17,545 nt of DNA, taken from NCBI GenBank assembly GCA_017420455.1, contig JAFOJB010000403.1, positions 1-17,545 of the forward strand. Reading direction: 5' to 3'. Under the pieces are notes generated by a model. That model worked only from the letters and a program-made list of their open reading frames with translations, had not been told where the DNA came from and searched no databases. Both the position numbers and the translations under genes were made by a program. Each line of letters starts with the position of its first letter. The stretch's first letter is position 1. This DNA is from Blautia sp. Lineage in GTDB: Bacteria; Bacillota; Clostridia; Lachnospirales; Lachnospiraceae. Positions 6,701 through 13,205 of the stretch are shown in pieces.

Positions 6701-9240
6701 ACAGCCTGAACGCGAACAGCTACGAGACCGGCGGGGCTTCCAGCTTTACCTATAACGTTGCCAAAGGCAAGGCGGCACCCCGGCCTTACGCGACAGGAGT
6801 CCCTTATCCGGGATATGACATCGATGGGTGGTACACCGAGCCGGAATTTGTGAATCGGTACGATTTCGCAGCCCTGTCCAGCGGGGATACGACGCTTTAC
6901 GCCCGCTGGATGCCATACATCCATGTCACCACCCATTATATTTATCCGGATAAGTACTGGATGGGCGGGGACACATACACATATGGCGGGAGAATCAGCG
7001 ACAACGAGTACTTCATGAGTATCTTTGCCGACATGAACAGCACGTATTACACGAATCTCGGCTGGCATTTTACGGGCTGGTACGTCGATGAAGACTGCAC
7101 ACAGCTCTGCGACCTGACAGCTCCCCTTACGCAGGATCTGGAGGTATACAGCGGCTGGGAGAAGATTCCCTATACAGTGGTCTTTGACAGGAACGGAGGC
7201 ACAGGCATGGAGAATCTTACCCTGACCATGTATTACGGGGATATCATCACCATGCCGGCAGAGCAGCCCACCCGGGACGGATATATCTTCCGGGGCTGGG
7301 AGGGCAGCAACGATACCACATTCTGGATATGGACGCCGGCACATCAGGAAACGTGCACGGGCAATGTAACATACCTGGCCAGCTGGGTACCGGACGGCAT
7401 TGCCATCAACACCAGGAATTTCCCGGACGCGAACTTCCGCAGCTATGTCTCGGACAATTTTGACATATACCGTGCGGACGGATCCTCCGGCGCGGACGGC
7501 TATCTTTCAAATAATGAACTGGAAACAGTGACGGCCATTATCTACCAGTACACCGCAGCGGAAAAGAAAATCAGCGATCTGACGGGTATACGGTATTTCA
7601 CGAATCTTGAGCAGCTTACAATGACCTTTCAGAATTTCAGCGCGGCGGATCTGAGCTGGAATACCAGACTGACCAAAGTGAATTTTGGCAATACACAGTC
7701 CCTGACATGGCTGAATGCAGGAATGTGCAGGGAACTGACAGAACTCAATGTCAACAATACTGCTCTGACATCTCTGGATCTTTGCGCCAATACCGCATTG
7801 AAGAAGGTGGAATGTATAGGGTGCGTTTCCCTGACGTCCCTGACGCTGCGCGGGAATTTCCTGAAGCAGCTGAGCATCCATGATTCCGGCCTTCAGACGG
7901 TTGACATTACAGGCTGTCCGATCCTCATGGAGACAGTGCTGAACGGAACCTACAGCGGAGTGACCGATATCTTCTTTGCATACTATACTCATGCCGATGG
8001 CGTTTCCGCAGGGCGGATTACGGTGACGAACTCGAAAAACAATACGGTCTTCATCACCTCGGGGATTCCGATCGATGAAGCTCATTTTCCGGATGCCGGG
8101 TTCAGGAGACTTCTGGGGCGCAGCTATTACGACAGGAACCAGAACGGTGCTCTGACAGAGGACGAGATTGCCCGGATCACCAGCTTCACCGACGGCGTTT
8201 CCGGCATGTACAACCTGCAGGGGATAGAATATCTGCCGAACCTGAACTATATTGTGCTGAACGATGTGGGCCTGGAGCAGATCGACCTGAGCGCAAATCC
8301 TCTGATCGATACGCTGGTGGTCAAACGCAACGCGCTGACAGAAGTGGATGCAGGCATGCTGGCCTCTCTGTCGCATCTGGATGTGGCCTGCAATCCGGGT
8401 CTTGACACGCTGATCCTGCCCGACGCGCCCATAGAAACCCTGAATTGTTACGGCTGCCCGCTGATTCATTCTCTGGACCTGTCCGGCCAGCCGCACCTTC
8501 TGAAGGCCTATATGGATGGCGACTGCTCCGAGGAGGAATATGAGGGAGTAACCTTCATGCGTTACGGCTGGGCGGACGAAGGCGAAACTCTGCTGGGTTT
8601 CCTGCGGATAGACGCGGATATCGATATTGCCCTGCCTGAATGGGTGTGGCAGGGAGAGAACGATGCTGTGTTCCTCCTGCCGGACGGCACGGAGGAGAGA
8701 GCGGATATCGTCAGCGAGACCAGCGCCGACGGCAGGTTCATCACCTATACCGCTTCCGTTTCCCTCTCCGGCGTGCCCTTCGAGGACAGCAGAACCTTCT
8801 GCCTGGTCGCCTTTGAAGGCGCGGATGTTCCCGCCCAGGAAGTAAAGAGCGGCGAACGCCCCATCAGGCCGGAGGATCCCTTTACTGCAGGCAGTATATT
8901 TGAGGGCTGGTATCTGGATGCCGGTTTTGAAACGCCTTGTGCTTTCGATGAGCCGATCACTGAAGGTTTCACCGTTTACGCCAGGTGGAGCACGCCGGAG
9001 GTATCTTCCTTCCTGAAGCTGCCCGCTGCCCTGACGGACATCGAGAGCGAAGCGTTCTCTGGTATTCCCGCAAAGGCGGTCATTGTACCGGACAGTGTGA
9101 CAGCCATTGCCTACGATGCCTTCCGCCTGAGCGGCGTCGAATACATCTACGGCTTCCCGGGCAGTGCCGCGGAGACCTTTGCGGACACTTATGACTACAT
9201 TTTTGTACCCATAGACGATGCATGGCTGTCCGGTCACTGA
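3754..9240 (+). CDS. Giant secreted mosaic adhesin: Ig-like repeats, InlB B-repeats, LRR, EF-hand
   Basis: An exported 1828-residue multidomain surface protein. The signal peptide (1-26) differs from the upstream protein's at only three residues. Eight Ig-like repeats of about 80-105 residues follow (about 28-818). The first four are closely related (IPVQG, W.TNFT..KVEI.RVYR, TEYWYV), and the last four are more diverged. Five Listeria-Bacteroides (InlB B, Flg_new) repeats span 822-1211, marked by FDANG, GW(Y/F)..P and LYA.W; a partial sixth lies near 1682-1745. Two FPDA.FR segments (1223, 1445) each lead into leucine-rich stretches. The second carries an EF-hand loop (D1460, N1462, N1464, G1465, E1471). 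The C-terminus (1750-1828) is a BspA-type cap like that of the upstream protein. No LPXTG motif or membrane anchor is visible. ATG 3754 follows AGGAGG (3739-3744) by nine bases and begins the signal peptide. A binding role is inferred; the ligand is unknown. Confidence 0.88.
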   Translation: MKRKLHIILALAAVLAVLVCGKAMADNAFTRQPADGTIPVQGQYKVSWTTNFTQQKVEIVRVYKENTGSYINPDYVTREEVYATLPGTQSSYPFRWKVFRPSTEYWYVRSYYGSGDDQYISSSQFSLTDAEAAFTLQSDKVNIPVQGKAPIRWETNCTVEKVEVVRVYRKIINWFSSDYTLETEVYDTVEAGSNAYYFDWDIFSYTGTEYWYLKGYAKDLHGSTWGFRSVNFEVSCNTARFTASPEGGTIPVQGQYTINWNTNFTADKVKIIRVYRSYDLFSSNYKLESQEYDVLETGERSYTFHWQIPDILTEYWYVSALCSDSKGHSIWEPGGHFTLTNAPAEITTEPVGGEIPVEGTRRVTWGTNFTISKVEIYRAYRYLTNIFSGAYEIRTELYDTVEGNVTYYDFPWGANSYNTEYWYLRVFYPESGGLTNWVHSGHFMLTNETRAFTTEPLSSSIPSSGSRTISWDINFTATGFDLVHADTGEVETSFGKNARSGSVSTPGTYYLRANFESGSVNSSIFILAGGGISCAFTEQPEDGFADRGKTAGISWRLNFTPEMTQVLRGTGSDYSTYTVVDTLGRGILSDSIPTSDETYVLKAFARQSGSGLSCYSQPFSVTAYEDNGFTLQPKSGSQLEGSSYRVTWELSFQPAGLYLYWCNEKGMPTQGAPVVELDASRNWHDVVNRDSFYTYRYMIRAYFNDRKFVDSLPFEVATVQAEKFAWQPQEYSISHLIMLMNEPCEVEWSVNFPPAAAEIQSRAKGSSDAWTKYNQAIMGESLLSATIPFSTSVRNREFRVATTSLDSGKTFYSDTFHITLKCEFTFDANGHGKNPDTQYVDYLGYAVNPGAPGEAGDMSFRGWFREPGCSSQYNFGLLAANQNMTLYAGWAYTVTFDANGQPGAANPPAKYVRPGRTVTAPDYYTAPTSTSLWYVSGWYLEPACINAFDFETPINGNVTLYARWVFDGYTYTYDWSGHVPVTYSLNANSYETGGASSFTYNVAKGKAAPRPYATGVPYPGYDIDGWYTEPEFVNRYDFAALSSGDTTLYARWMPYIHVTTHYIYPDKYWMGGDTYTYGGRISDNEYFMSIFADMNSTYYTNLGWHFTGWYVDEDCTQLCDLTAPLTQDLEVYSGWEKIPYTVVFDRNGGTGMENLTLTMYYGDIITMPAEQPTRDGYIFRGWEGSNDTTFWIWTPAHQETCTGNVTYLASWVPDGIAINTRNFPDANFRSYVSDNFDIYRADGSSGADGYLSNNELETVTAIIYQYTAAEKKISDLTGIRYFTNLEQLTMTFQNFSAADLSWNTRLTKVNFGNTQSLTWLNAGMCRELTELNVNNTALTSLDLCANTALKKVECIGCVSLTSLTLRGNFLKQLSIHDSGLQTVDITGCPILMETVLNGTYSGVTDIFFAYYTHADGVSAGRITVTNSKNNTVFITSGIPIDEAHFPDAGFRRLLGRSYYDRNQNGALTEDEIARITSFTDGVSGMYNLQGIEYLPNLNYIVLNDVGLEQIDLSANPLIDTLVVKRNALTEVDAGMLASLSHLDVACNPGLDTLILPDAPIETLNCYGCPLIHSLDLSGQPHLLKAYMDGDCSEEEYEGVTFMRYGWADEGETLLGFLRIDADIDIALPEWVWQGENDAVFLLPDGTEERADIVSETSADGRFITYTASVSLSGVPFEDSRTFCLVAFEGADVPAQEVKSGERPIRPEDPFTAGSIFEGWYLDAGFETPCAFDEPITEGFTVYARWSTPEVSSFLKLPAALTDIESEAFSGIPAKAVIVPDSVTAIAYDAFRLSGVEYIYGFPGSAAETFADTYDYIFVPIDDAWLSGH
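3835..6207 (+). repeat. Array of eight Ig-like protein repeats
   Basis: Units begin at about residues 28, 132, 240, 344, 450, 534, 628 and 723 of the protein. The shared pattern is F(T/A)..P..G.IP..G...I.W..NFT...(V/I), closing with EYWY(V/L) and an F.(L/V)T strand. Units 1-4 align closely, including the RVYR segment and the (S/G).Y...(T/S)E.YDT(V/L)E segment, which suggests recent duplication. Units 5-8 are shorter and keep mainly the W..NF core. The assignment to an immunoglobulin-like fold is inferred from length and strand pattern. Confidence 0.7.
6217..7386 (+). repeat. Five InlB B-type (Listeria-Bacteroides) repeats
   Basis: Units lie at about residues 822-890, 892-964, 980-1052, 1056-1135 and 1139-1211. 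Each begins with a strand such as YTVTFDANG, contains a GW(Y/F) near the middle to end, and finishes in TLYA.W or an equivalent. Units 3 and 4 have degenerate starts (VTYSLNANS and HVTTHYIYP). This ubiquitin-like repeat is well known in exported Firmicutes proteins, where it acts as a spacer or binding module. Confidence 0.85.
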
Positions 9241-9302
9241 CCTCCTGTTTGCCTGAACAGGCGGCATCCATGCTGTTTCCAGTCGAATAATCGTTAACTG
9301 CG

Positions 9303-9335
9303 AGACCGGGCCGGGATTTCCCAGCCCGGTCTTTT
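9303..9335 (+). terminator. Rho-independent terminator after the surface-protein cassette
   Basis: AGACCGGGC (9303-9311) pairs perfectly with GCCCGGTCT (9324-9332). The 12-base loop can extend the stem by GGG/CCC, and a TTTT run (with a longer T run at 9342-9348) follows. It lies 62 bases after the stop of the mosaic adhesin gene and marks the end of that transcription unit. Confidence 0.85.
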
Positions 9336-9408
9336 CAGAAGTTTTTTTGTCCGCAGTCAGAGGGCTTTTACGTCCTGCAGATGCGGGCAAAGATTTTTTT
9401 GCAGTCAG

Positions 9409-9468
9409 GAGAGCCGACAGACGCCGAAAACACATCAGTCCCCGGCCGGCGAGGCTGTGAACTGTAAG
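9409..9468 (+). repeat. Intergenic repeat, copy 2 (right half only)
   Basis: Bases 9409-9448 match the reverse complement of bases 1-40 at 34 of 40 positions. Bases 9426-9468 also resemble the direct sequence 70-113, ending in GGCTGTGAACTGTAAG. It thus looks like the right arm and terminus of the same palindromic element as copy 1, with the left arm missing or unrecognisable. It stands in the same orientation as copy 1. Together the two copies flank the regulator and both surface-protein genes. Confidence 0.6.
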
Positions 9469-9500
9469 CATAGGTTCCCTGATTCAGGACTGAACTGTTC

Positions 9501-9532
9501 AGGATTGAGACAGAAATAACTGTCTCAATCCT
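9501..9532 (+). other. Perfect 13-bp hairpin in the leader region of the enzyme I-like gene
   Basis: AGGATTGAGACAG (9501-9513) and CTGTCTCAATCCT (9520-9532) pair without mismatch around an AAATAA loop. The T content afterwards is broken (TACAGGTTGCTTTT), so it is at best a weak terminator. It sits immediately upstream of the proposed -35 box, so an operator or a bidirectional insulating role is also possible. No protein can be named for it. Confidence 0.5.
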
Positions 9533-9538
9533 TACAGG

Positions 9539-9567
9539 TTGCTTTTCAAAGGGCTTTCCCATATAAT
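9539..9567 (+). promoter_or_regulatory. Putative promoter of the enzyme I-like gene
   Basis: A perfect TATAAT (9562-9567) lies exactly 17 bases after TTGCTT (9539-9544), which keeps the TTG of the consensus -35. The start codon at 9647 would leave an untranslated leader of about 70 bases containing the 8-bp hairpin at 9602-9622. A second weak candidate starts with TTGACT at 9567-9572 but has poor spacing to TATTTT (9592-9597). Confidence 0.55.
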
Positions 9568-9601
9568 TGACTTTGAAAATATCCGACGAACTATTTTCGG
9601 A

Positions 9602-9622
9602 CCGGTCTGAGAGACAGACCGG
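9602..9622 (+). other. Perfect 8-bp hairpin in the 5' leader
   Basis: CCGGTCTG (9602-9609) pairs with CAGACCGG (9615-9622) around AGAGA. It ends 12 bases before the ribosome-site region (AGGTGAT, 9635-9641). It may stabilise the mRNA or act as a protein- or RNA-binding site. No known antiterminator or riboswitch pattern was recognised. Confidence 0.45.
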
Positions 9623-9646
9623 ATGAAAAAGGACAGGTGATGGATT

Positions 9647-11602
9647 ATGCTTCTTTTGCAGGGACAGGGCATCGGTAAAGACCTGATCCCGGGGAGACTG
9701 TATCTGTATAAGAACAGGTGGAAAACTCCTGTTTTTGTTCCGCGGAAGGCGGGAGAGACGGGTCTGGAATGGAGGCTGTTTCTGGAAGCCAGGCAGCAGA
9801 CGATCACGTACTATGAAATGCTGGAGAGAGAGGCACTTGTCAGGGCAGGTAAGGAGCTGGCAGCCCTTTTCGGAACCTATCAGATCATTGCAAGGGACAA
9901 GAGCTTTGAGAATAAAGTGAGAGAAGGAATTCAGGATGCACATTTTACCGCTGCCTGTGCTGTCAGGAAAGCGGCAGAACAGATGGAAGATCGTCTGCGG
10001 CACCTGGAAGGCGAGGAGCAAAGAGAACGCGCCCTGGATATTAAAAATGTATTTTCACGGATTCTGTTTTTTCTTGAGGAGAAAGATCCGGAAGAAGAAA
10101 AAACTCCGGTGAAGAAGAATCCGGGAGAAGAGAGAATACCGGAGGAGAAGACCGGGGGAGAAAAGAAAGCTCTGGAGGAAACGAAAGATCCCGGAGAAGA
10201 GAAAAGTCAGGAAGACGGTACAGGACCGGAAAAAGAGGAAACGCCGGTAAAACGGAAAGTCCCGGAAGAGAAGACAAAACCGGAAGAAGCAGCCTGGAGC
10301 GCGGAAGGCAGCCGGGAAGCGGTAATTCTGGCTGCCAGAGAGATCTTTCCGGATGAGCTTCTGCAGTACGGAAATAAAGCAGTCCGGGGAATCGTCATGG
10401 AGAAGGGCAGCGCTTACGGGCATACGGCGATCCTGGCAAAAGCCCTTGGGATTCCCATGGTAGTGGGAACCGGAGACTTTATCAGAGAAGAACTGGAAGG
10501 TACGATGGTCATCCTGGACGCGAAAAAGGGAAGGGTTCTCCTGGAGGCAGAGAAAGAAATACTGCAGAAATATCTGGAAGAGAGAAAAGCAGAGAGAGAC
10601 GCCGAGGCCGCCGTAACGGCCGGGGAACAGGTCCTTATGGAGAAGATCAGAGCAGCAGGCATCCGGGTGACCTGCAGTATGATGAGCGAAGATGAAGCAG
10701 GCAGAGCGCTTTCCCGCGGCGCAGACGGCATCGGGCTGTTCCGCTCGGAGGGAATTTTCCTGGGCAGAGATACCATGCCGGGAGAAGAGGAGCAGCTCCG
10801 GATTTATCAAAGAGTGCTGAAGACCATGGGAGGCCGGCGGACAGTCATCCGGACACTGGACCTTGGCGCCGACAAGCTGCCGGCCTGTTATATGGCAGGT
10901 AAGAAAACCGGAAATATGGCAGACACGGAACCAGGAAATCTGACAGGTCCCGAAACCGGTAAAATGACAGGCGTTGGAACACGCTCCATGACAGGCAGGA
11001 CCGACGCCTTGTACAGGGAAAGAGAAAAGGAGCAGAATCCGGCTCTGGGAAACAGAGGAATCCGGTTCTGTCTTCAGAACCCGGAGATTTTCCGGACACA
11101 GATCCGTGCTCTTCTGCGGGCTTCGATGTCCGGAAGGCTTGCCATACTGCTGCCGATGGTGTGCAGCGAATGGGAGGTCAGGGAAGCGGCCGGGATCATG
11201 GAAGAGGTGAAGGAAGAACTTCGAAAAGAAGGAATACCGTTCTCCCCGGATATGGAAACCGGCCTGATGATCGAGACGCCCGCCAGCGCTCTGATCAGTC
11301 TTTCGCTGGGAAAATACGTGGATTTTTTCTGCTGCGGGACCAACGATCTGGTACAATATACTCTGGCCTGCGACAGAGGAGAACCTTCCCTCCGAAAATA
11401 TTATGATATATGTCATCCCGCCGTGCAGATGCTTCTCAGGATGGCCTGTGAGAATGGCCACAGAAACGGCATCAGGGTGGCGGTCTGCGGGGAAGGCATT
11501 CTGAAGCCGGAAATGCTGAAGGTTATTATAAACCTTGGCTTTGACGAAGTTGTAGTATCACCGGAAGCCATGGGGAAAATGTTCTCCGCAGAAAAGGTAT
11601 GA
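9647..11602 (+). CDS. Enzyme I-like PEP-protein phosphotransferase with low-complexity insertions
   Basis: A 651-residue homologue of PTS enzyme I (PtsI, usually about 570-580 residues), which transfers phosphate from PEP to HPr through a histidine. The phospho-histidine is H259 in GSAYGHTAILAKALGIP, corresponding to the GG.TSH.AI.AR site. The PEP-binding barrel keeps R366 (GLFRSE), R402 (RTLDLGADK), E543 (IETP), N566-D567 (GTNDLVQY) and C614 (VCGE). Two insertions explain the extra length: a Glu/Lys/Pro-rich stretch (about 144-222) between the helical HPr-binding part and the histidine domain, and a Gly/Thr/Met-rich stretch (about 416-462) inside the barrel. The start ATG 9647 follows AGGTGAT; ATG 9640 is out of frame. 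No HPr or EII gene is nearby, so this may be a paralogue with its own partner. A housekeeping ptsI cannot be excluded. Confidence 0.85.
   Translation: MLLLQGQGIGKDLIPGRLYLYKNRWKTPVFVPRKAGETGLEWRLFLEARQQTITYYEMLEREALVRAGKELAALFGTYQIIARDKSFENKVREGIQDAHFTAACAVRKAAEQMEDRLRHLEGEEQRERALDIKNVFSRILFFLEEKDPEEEKTPVKKNPGEERIPEEKTGGEKKALEETKDPGEEKSQEDGTGPEKEETPVKRKVPEEKTKPEEAAWSAEGSREAVILAAREIFPDELLQYGNKAVRGIVMEKGSAYGHTAILAKALGIPMVVGTGDFIREELEGTMVILDAKKGRVLLEAEKEILQKYLEERKAERDAEAAVTAGEQVLMEKIRAAGIRVTCSMMSEDEAGRALSRGADGIGLFRSEGIFLGRDTMPGEEEQLRIYQRVLKTMGGRRTVIRTLDLGADKLPACYMAGKKTGNMADTEPGNLTGPETGKMTGVGTRSMTGRTDALYREREKEQNPALGNRGIRFCLQNPEIFRTQIRALLRASMSGRLAILLPMVCSEWEVREAAGIMEEVKEELRKEGIPFSPDMETGLMIETPASALISLSLGKYVDFFCCGTNDLVQYTLACDRGEPSLRKYYDICHPAVQMLLRMACENGHRNGIRVAVCGEGILKPEMLKVIINLGFDEVVVSPEAMGKMFSAEKV
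10076..10312 (+). repeat. Low-complexity Glu/Lys/Pro tract within the enzyme I-like gene
   Basis: The DNA is a degenerate tandem array of short purine-rich units of the CCGGAAGAAGAAA type. It encodes an unstructured linker full of PEE, EEK and PEEKT motifs. The array stays in frame and the downstream catalytic domain is intact, so it appears tolerated or functional rather than a sign of decay. Confidence 0.75.
10892..11032 (+). repeat. Second low-complexity insertion (GNM/TG/MTG-rich) in the enzyme I-like gene
   Basis: It encodes about residues 416-462, with recurring TGNM, GNLTG, TGKMTG and SMTGR units. In ordinary enzyme I the RTLD.G.DK segment is followed after a short loop by NP.LGNR.IR. 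Here that motif (NPALGNRGIR, 464-473) is separated by the insertion. It would project as a loop from the PEP-binding barrel. Confidence 0.65.
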
Positions 11603-11657
11603 AAAGGAAAAATCCATACCGGAAATAAGGGAAAAAAGACAGAAGGAGAAGAGGAAA

Positions 11658-13166
11658 ATGCAGGAAGAGACAAGGAAAAACCTCGAATATGTACAAAGAG
11701 TTCTGACGGATGTGAGGAAGTACATGGATGCGGCCAGTGTCCTGAACTATGATCAGGAGACCATCTGCCCGCCAAAAGGGATGGAGGAGCAGGGCGAGGT
11801 GATGGCGTTTCTGGAGAATCAGGCCTTCCGCCTGAAAAAGGATCCTGCCTTTCTTGAGGCGGCAGAAAAGCTCTATCTGAACAGGGAAGAGCTGGATGAA
11901 TTCGACAGGGTGATGGCAGAAAGTCTTCACAGGGAGTACCAGAACACAAAGAATATCACGCCTGAAAAGCAGGAGCAGGTGGCAAAGGCACAGAACAGGG
12001 CATTCGTGCGCTGGCTGGAGGCAAAGGAAAAATCCGACTACAGTCTTTACAGGGATAATCTGAAAGAGGTACGGGATCTTTCCGTTGAATGCGCAGCCCT
12101 TCGCGAAAACGCCCTTCCGGACAGTTACGACAATATGCTGGAGGATTACGGACGCGGGATCCATATGAAGGAGATCGACGGCTGGTTTTCCCGTGTCAAG
12201 GAAAGGCTGATTCCGCTGCTGCGTAAAATTCAGGCAAGCCCTGTTAAGATCCGCCGGGATTTCCTGTCCCGGCCGGTGACGGACGAACAGCAGCGGCAGA
12301 TGGCCGATTATCTGATGCAGGTGATCGGCTATGACCTTACGAGAGGCGCGCTTGCGCTCACAGAGCACCCCTTTACTTCGTCCCTCGGGCGGGATAACGT
12401 GCGGATCACCACCCATTTTCATCCGGATGCCTTTGCTTCCAGCATGTACTCCGTGATCCATGAAGGAGGTCATGCGCTGTTTGACCAGCTGCAGCCCCGG
12501 GAAAACTACGATCATTTTATCGAGGACGAGAAGAGCATGGGAATGCATGAATCGGTTTCCCGTTTCTATGAAAACCGCATCGGCAGGTCCAGGGAGTTTG
12601 TACATCTGATCTACGACAGGACCAGGGAGATCTTTCCTCAGGTGATGCACGATGTTTCCGAGGAGGAGCTGTACCAGGCGCTGAATATTGTGGAGCCCTC
12701 CTATATCCGTACCGAAGCGGATGAATTTACCTACAGTTTCCACATCATCATCCGGTACGAGATCGAGAAAGCGCTGATGCAGGGAACCGTGACCATGGAA
12801 GAACTGCCTGAGGTCTGGAACAGCAAGTACGAGGAATACCTTGGCATCCGTCCGCGGAATGACCGGGAGGGAATCCTGCAGGATGTACACTGGACCTTTG
12901 GGTTTGGATACTTCCCCTGCTATGCGCTGGGGAACATGTATAACGCCATGTATTATAACAGGATGAAAAAGGAGATGGATCTGCCGTCCCTGGTCGCGAA
13001 GGGAGATTTTGCCGCGATCAACAGCTGGATGGCGGAGAATGTGTTCAAAAAGGCAGACCGGCTTTCCCCGGCCGACTGGATCCGCGACATCACCGGAAGA
13101 GACTTCACACCGGATGACTTCCTCGATTATCTGGAAGAAAAATACAGCGAAATCTACCAGCTGTGA
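11658..13166 (+). CDS. M32-family metallocarboxypeptidase
   Basis: A 502-residue cytosolic zinc or cobalt carboxypeptidase of family M32 (thermostable carboxypeptidase 1 type), releasing C-terminal amino acids from peptides. Length is typical. The metal and catalytic motif is H268-E269-G-G-H272, with the third ligand E298 in HESVSRFYEN. Other family landmarks are HPF (237-239) with NVRITTHFHPD, R351-T-E-A-D355 before TYSFHI, and LQDVHW..GFGYFPCYALGN (407-426). There is no signal peptide. ATG 11658 is preceded by AAGGAG (11643-11648). It follows the enzyme I-like gene by 55 bases with no terminator between, so the two probably share a transcript. A peptide-salvage role is the usual assumption for the family. 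Confidence 0.95.
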   Translation: MQEETRKNLEYVQRVLTDVRKYMDAASVLNYDQETICPPKGMEEQGEVMAFLENQAFRLKKDPAFLEAAEKLYLNREELDEFDRVMAESLHREYQNTKNITPEKQEQVAKAQNRAFVRWLEAKEKSDYSLYRDNLKEVRDLSVECAALRENALPDSYDNMLEDYGRGIHMKEIDGWFSRVKERLIPLLRKIQASPVKIRRDFLSRPVTDEQQRQMADYLMQVIGYDLTRGALALTEHPFTSSLGRDNVRITTHFHPDAFASSMYSVIHEGGHALFDQLQPRENYDHFIEDEKSMGMHESVSRFYENRIGRSREFVHLIYDRTREIFPQVMHDVSEEELYQALNIVEPSYIRTEADEFTYSFHIIIRYEIEKALMQGTVTMEELPEVWNSKYEEYLGIRPRNDREGILQDVHWTFGFGYFPCYALGNMYNAMYYNRMKKEMDLPSLVAKGDFAAINSWMAENVFKKADRLSPADWIRDITGRDFTPDDFLDYLEEKYSEIYQL

Positions 13167-13205
13167 ACGTGGAACGGCTCAAAAGGTATATCGTGAGGGA
13201 ACACG

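Noticed and set aside
9243..9260. CCTGTT/AACAGG mini-hairpin right after the mosaic adhesin stop
   Set aside because: Only six base pairs with no T-tract; the clear terminator at 9303-9335 explains transcript end.
10055..11461. Long antisense open frames opposite the enzyme I-like gene and the surface-protein genes
   Set aside because: They are shadows of GC-rich coding sequence. The + strand products have clear family motifs and the antisense products are rich in Cys, Pro and Ser without domains.
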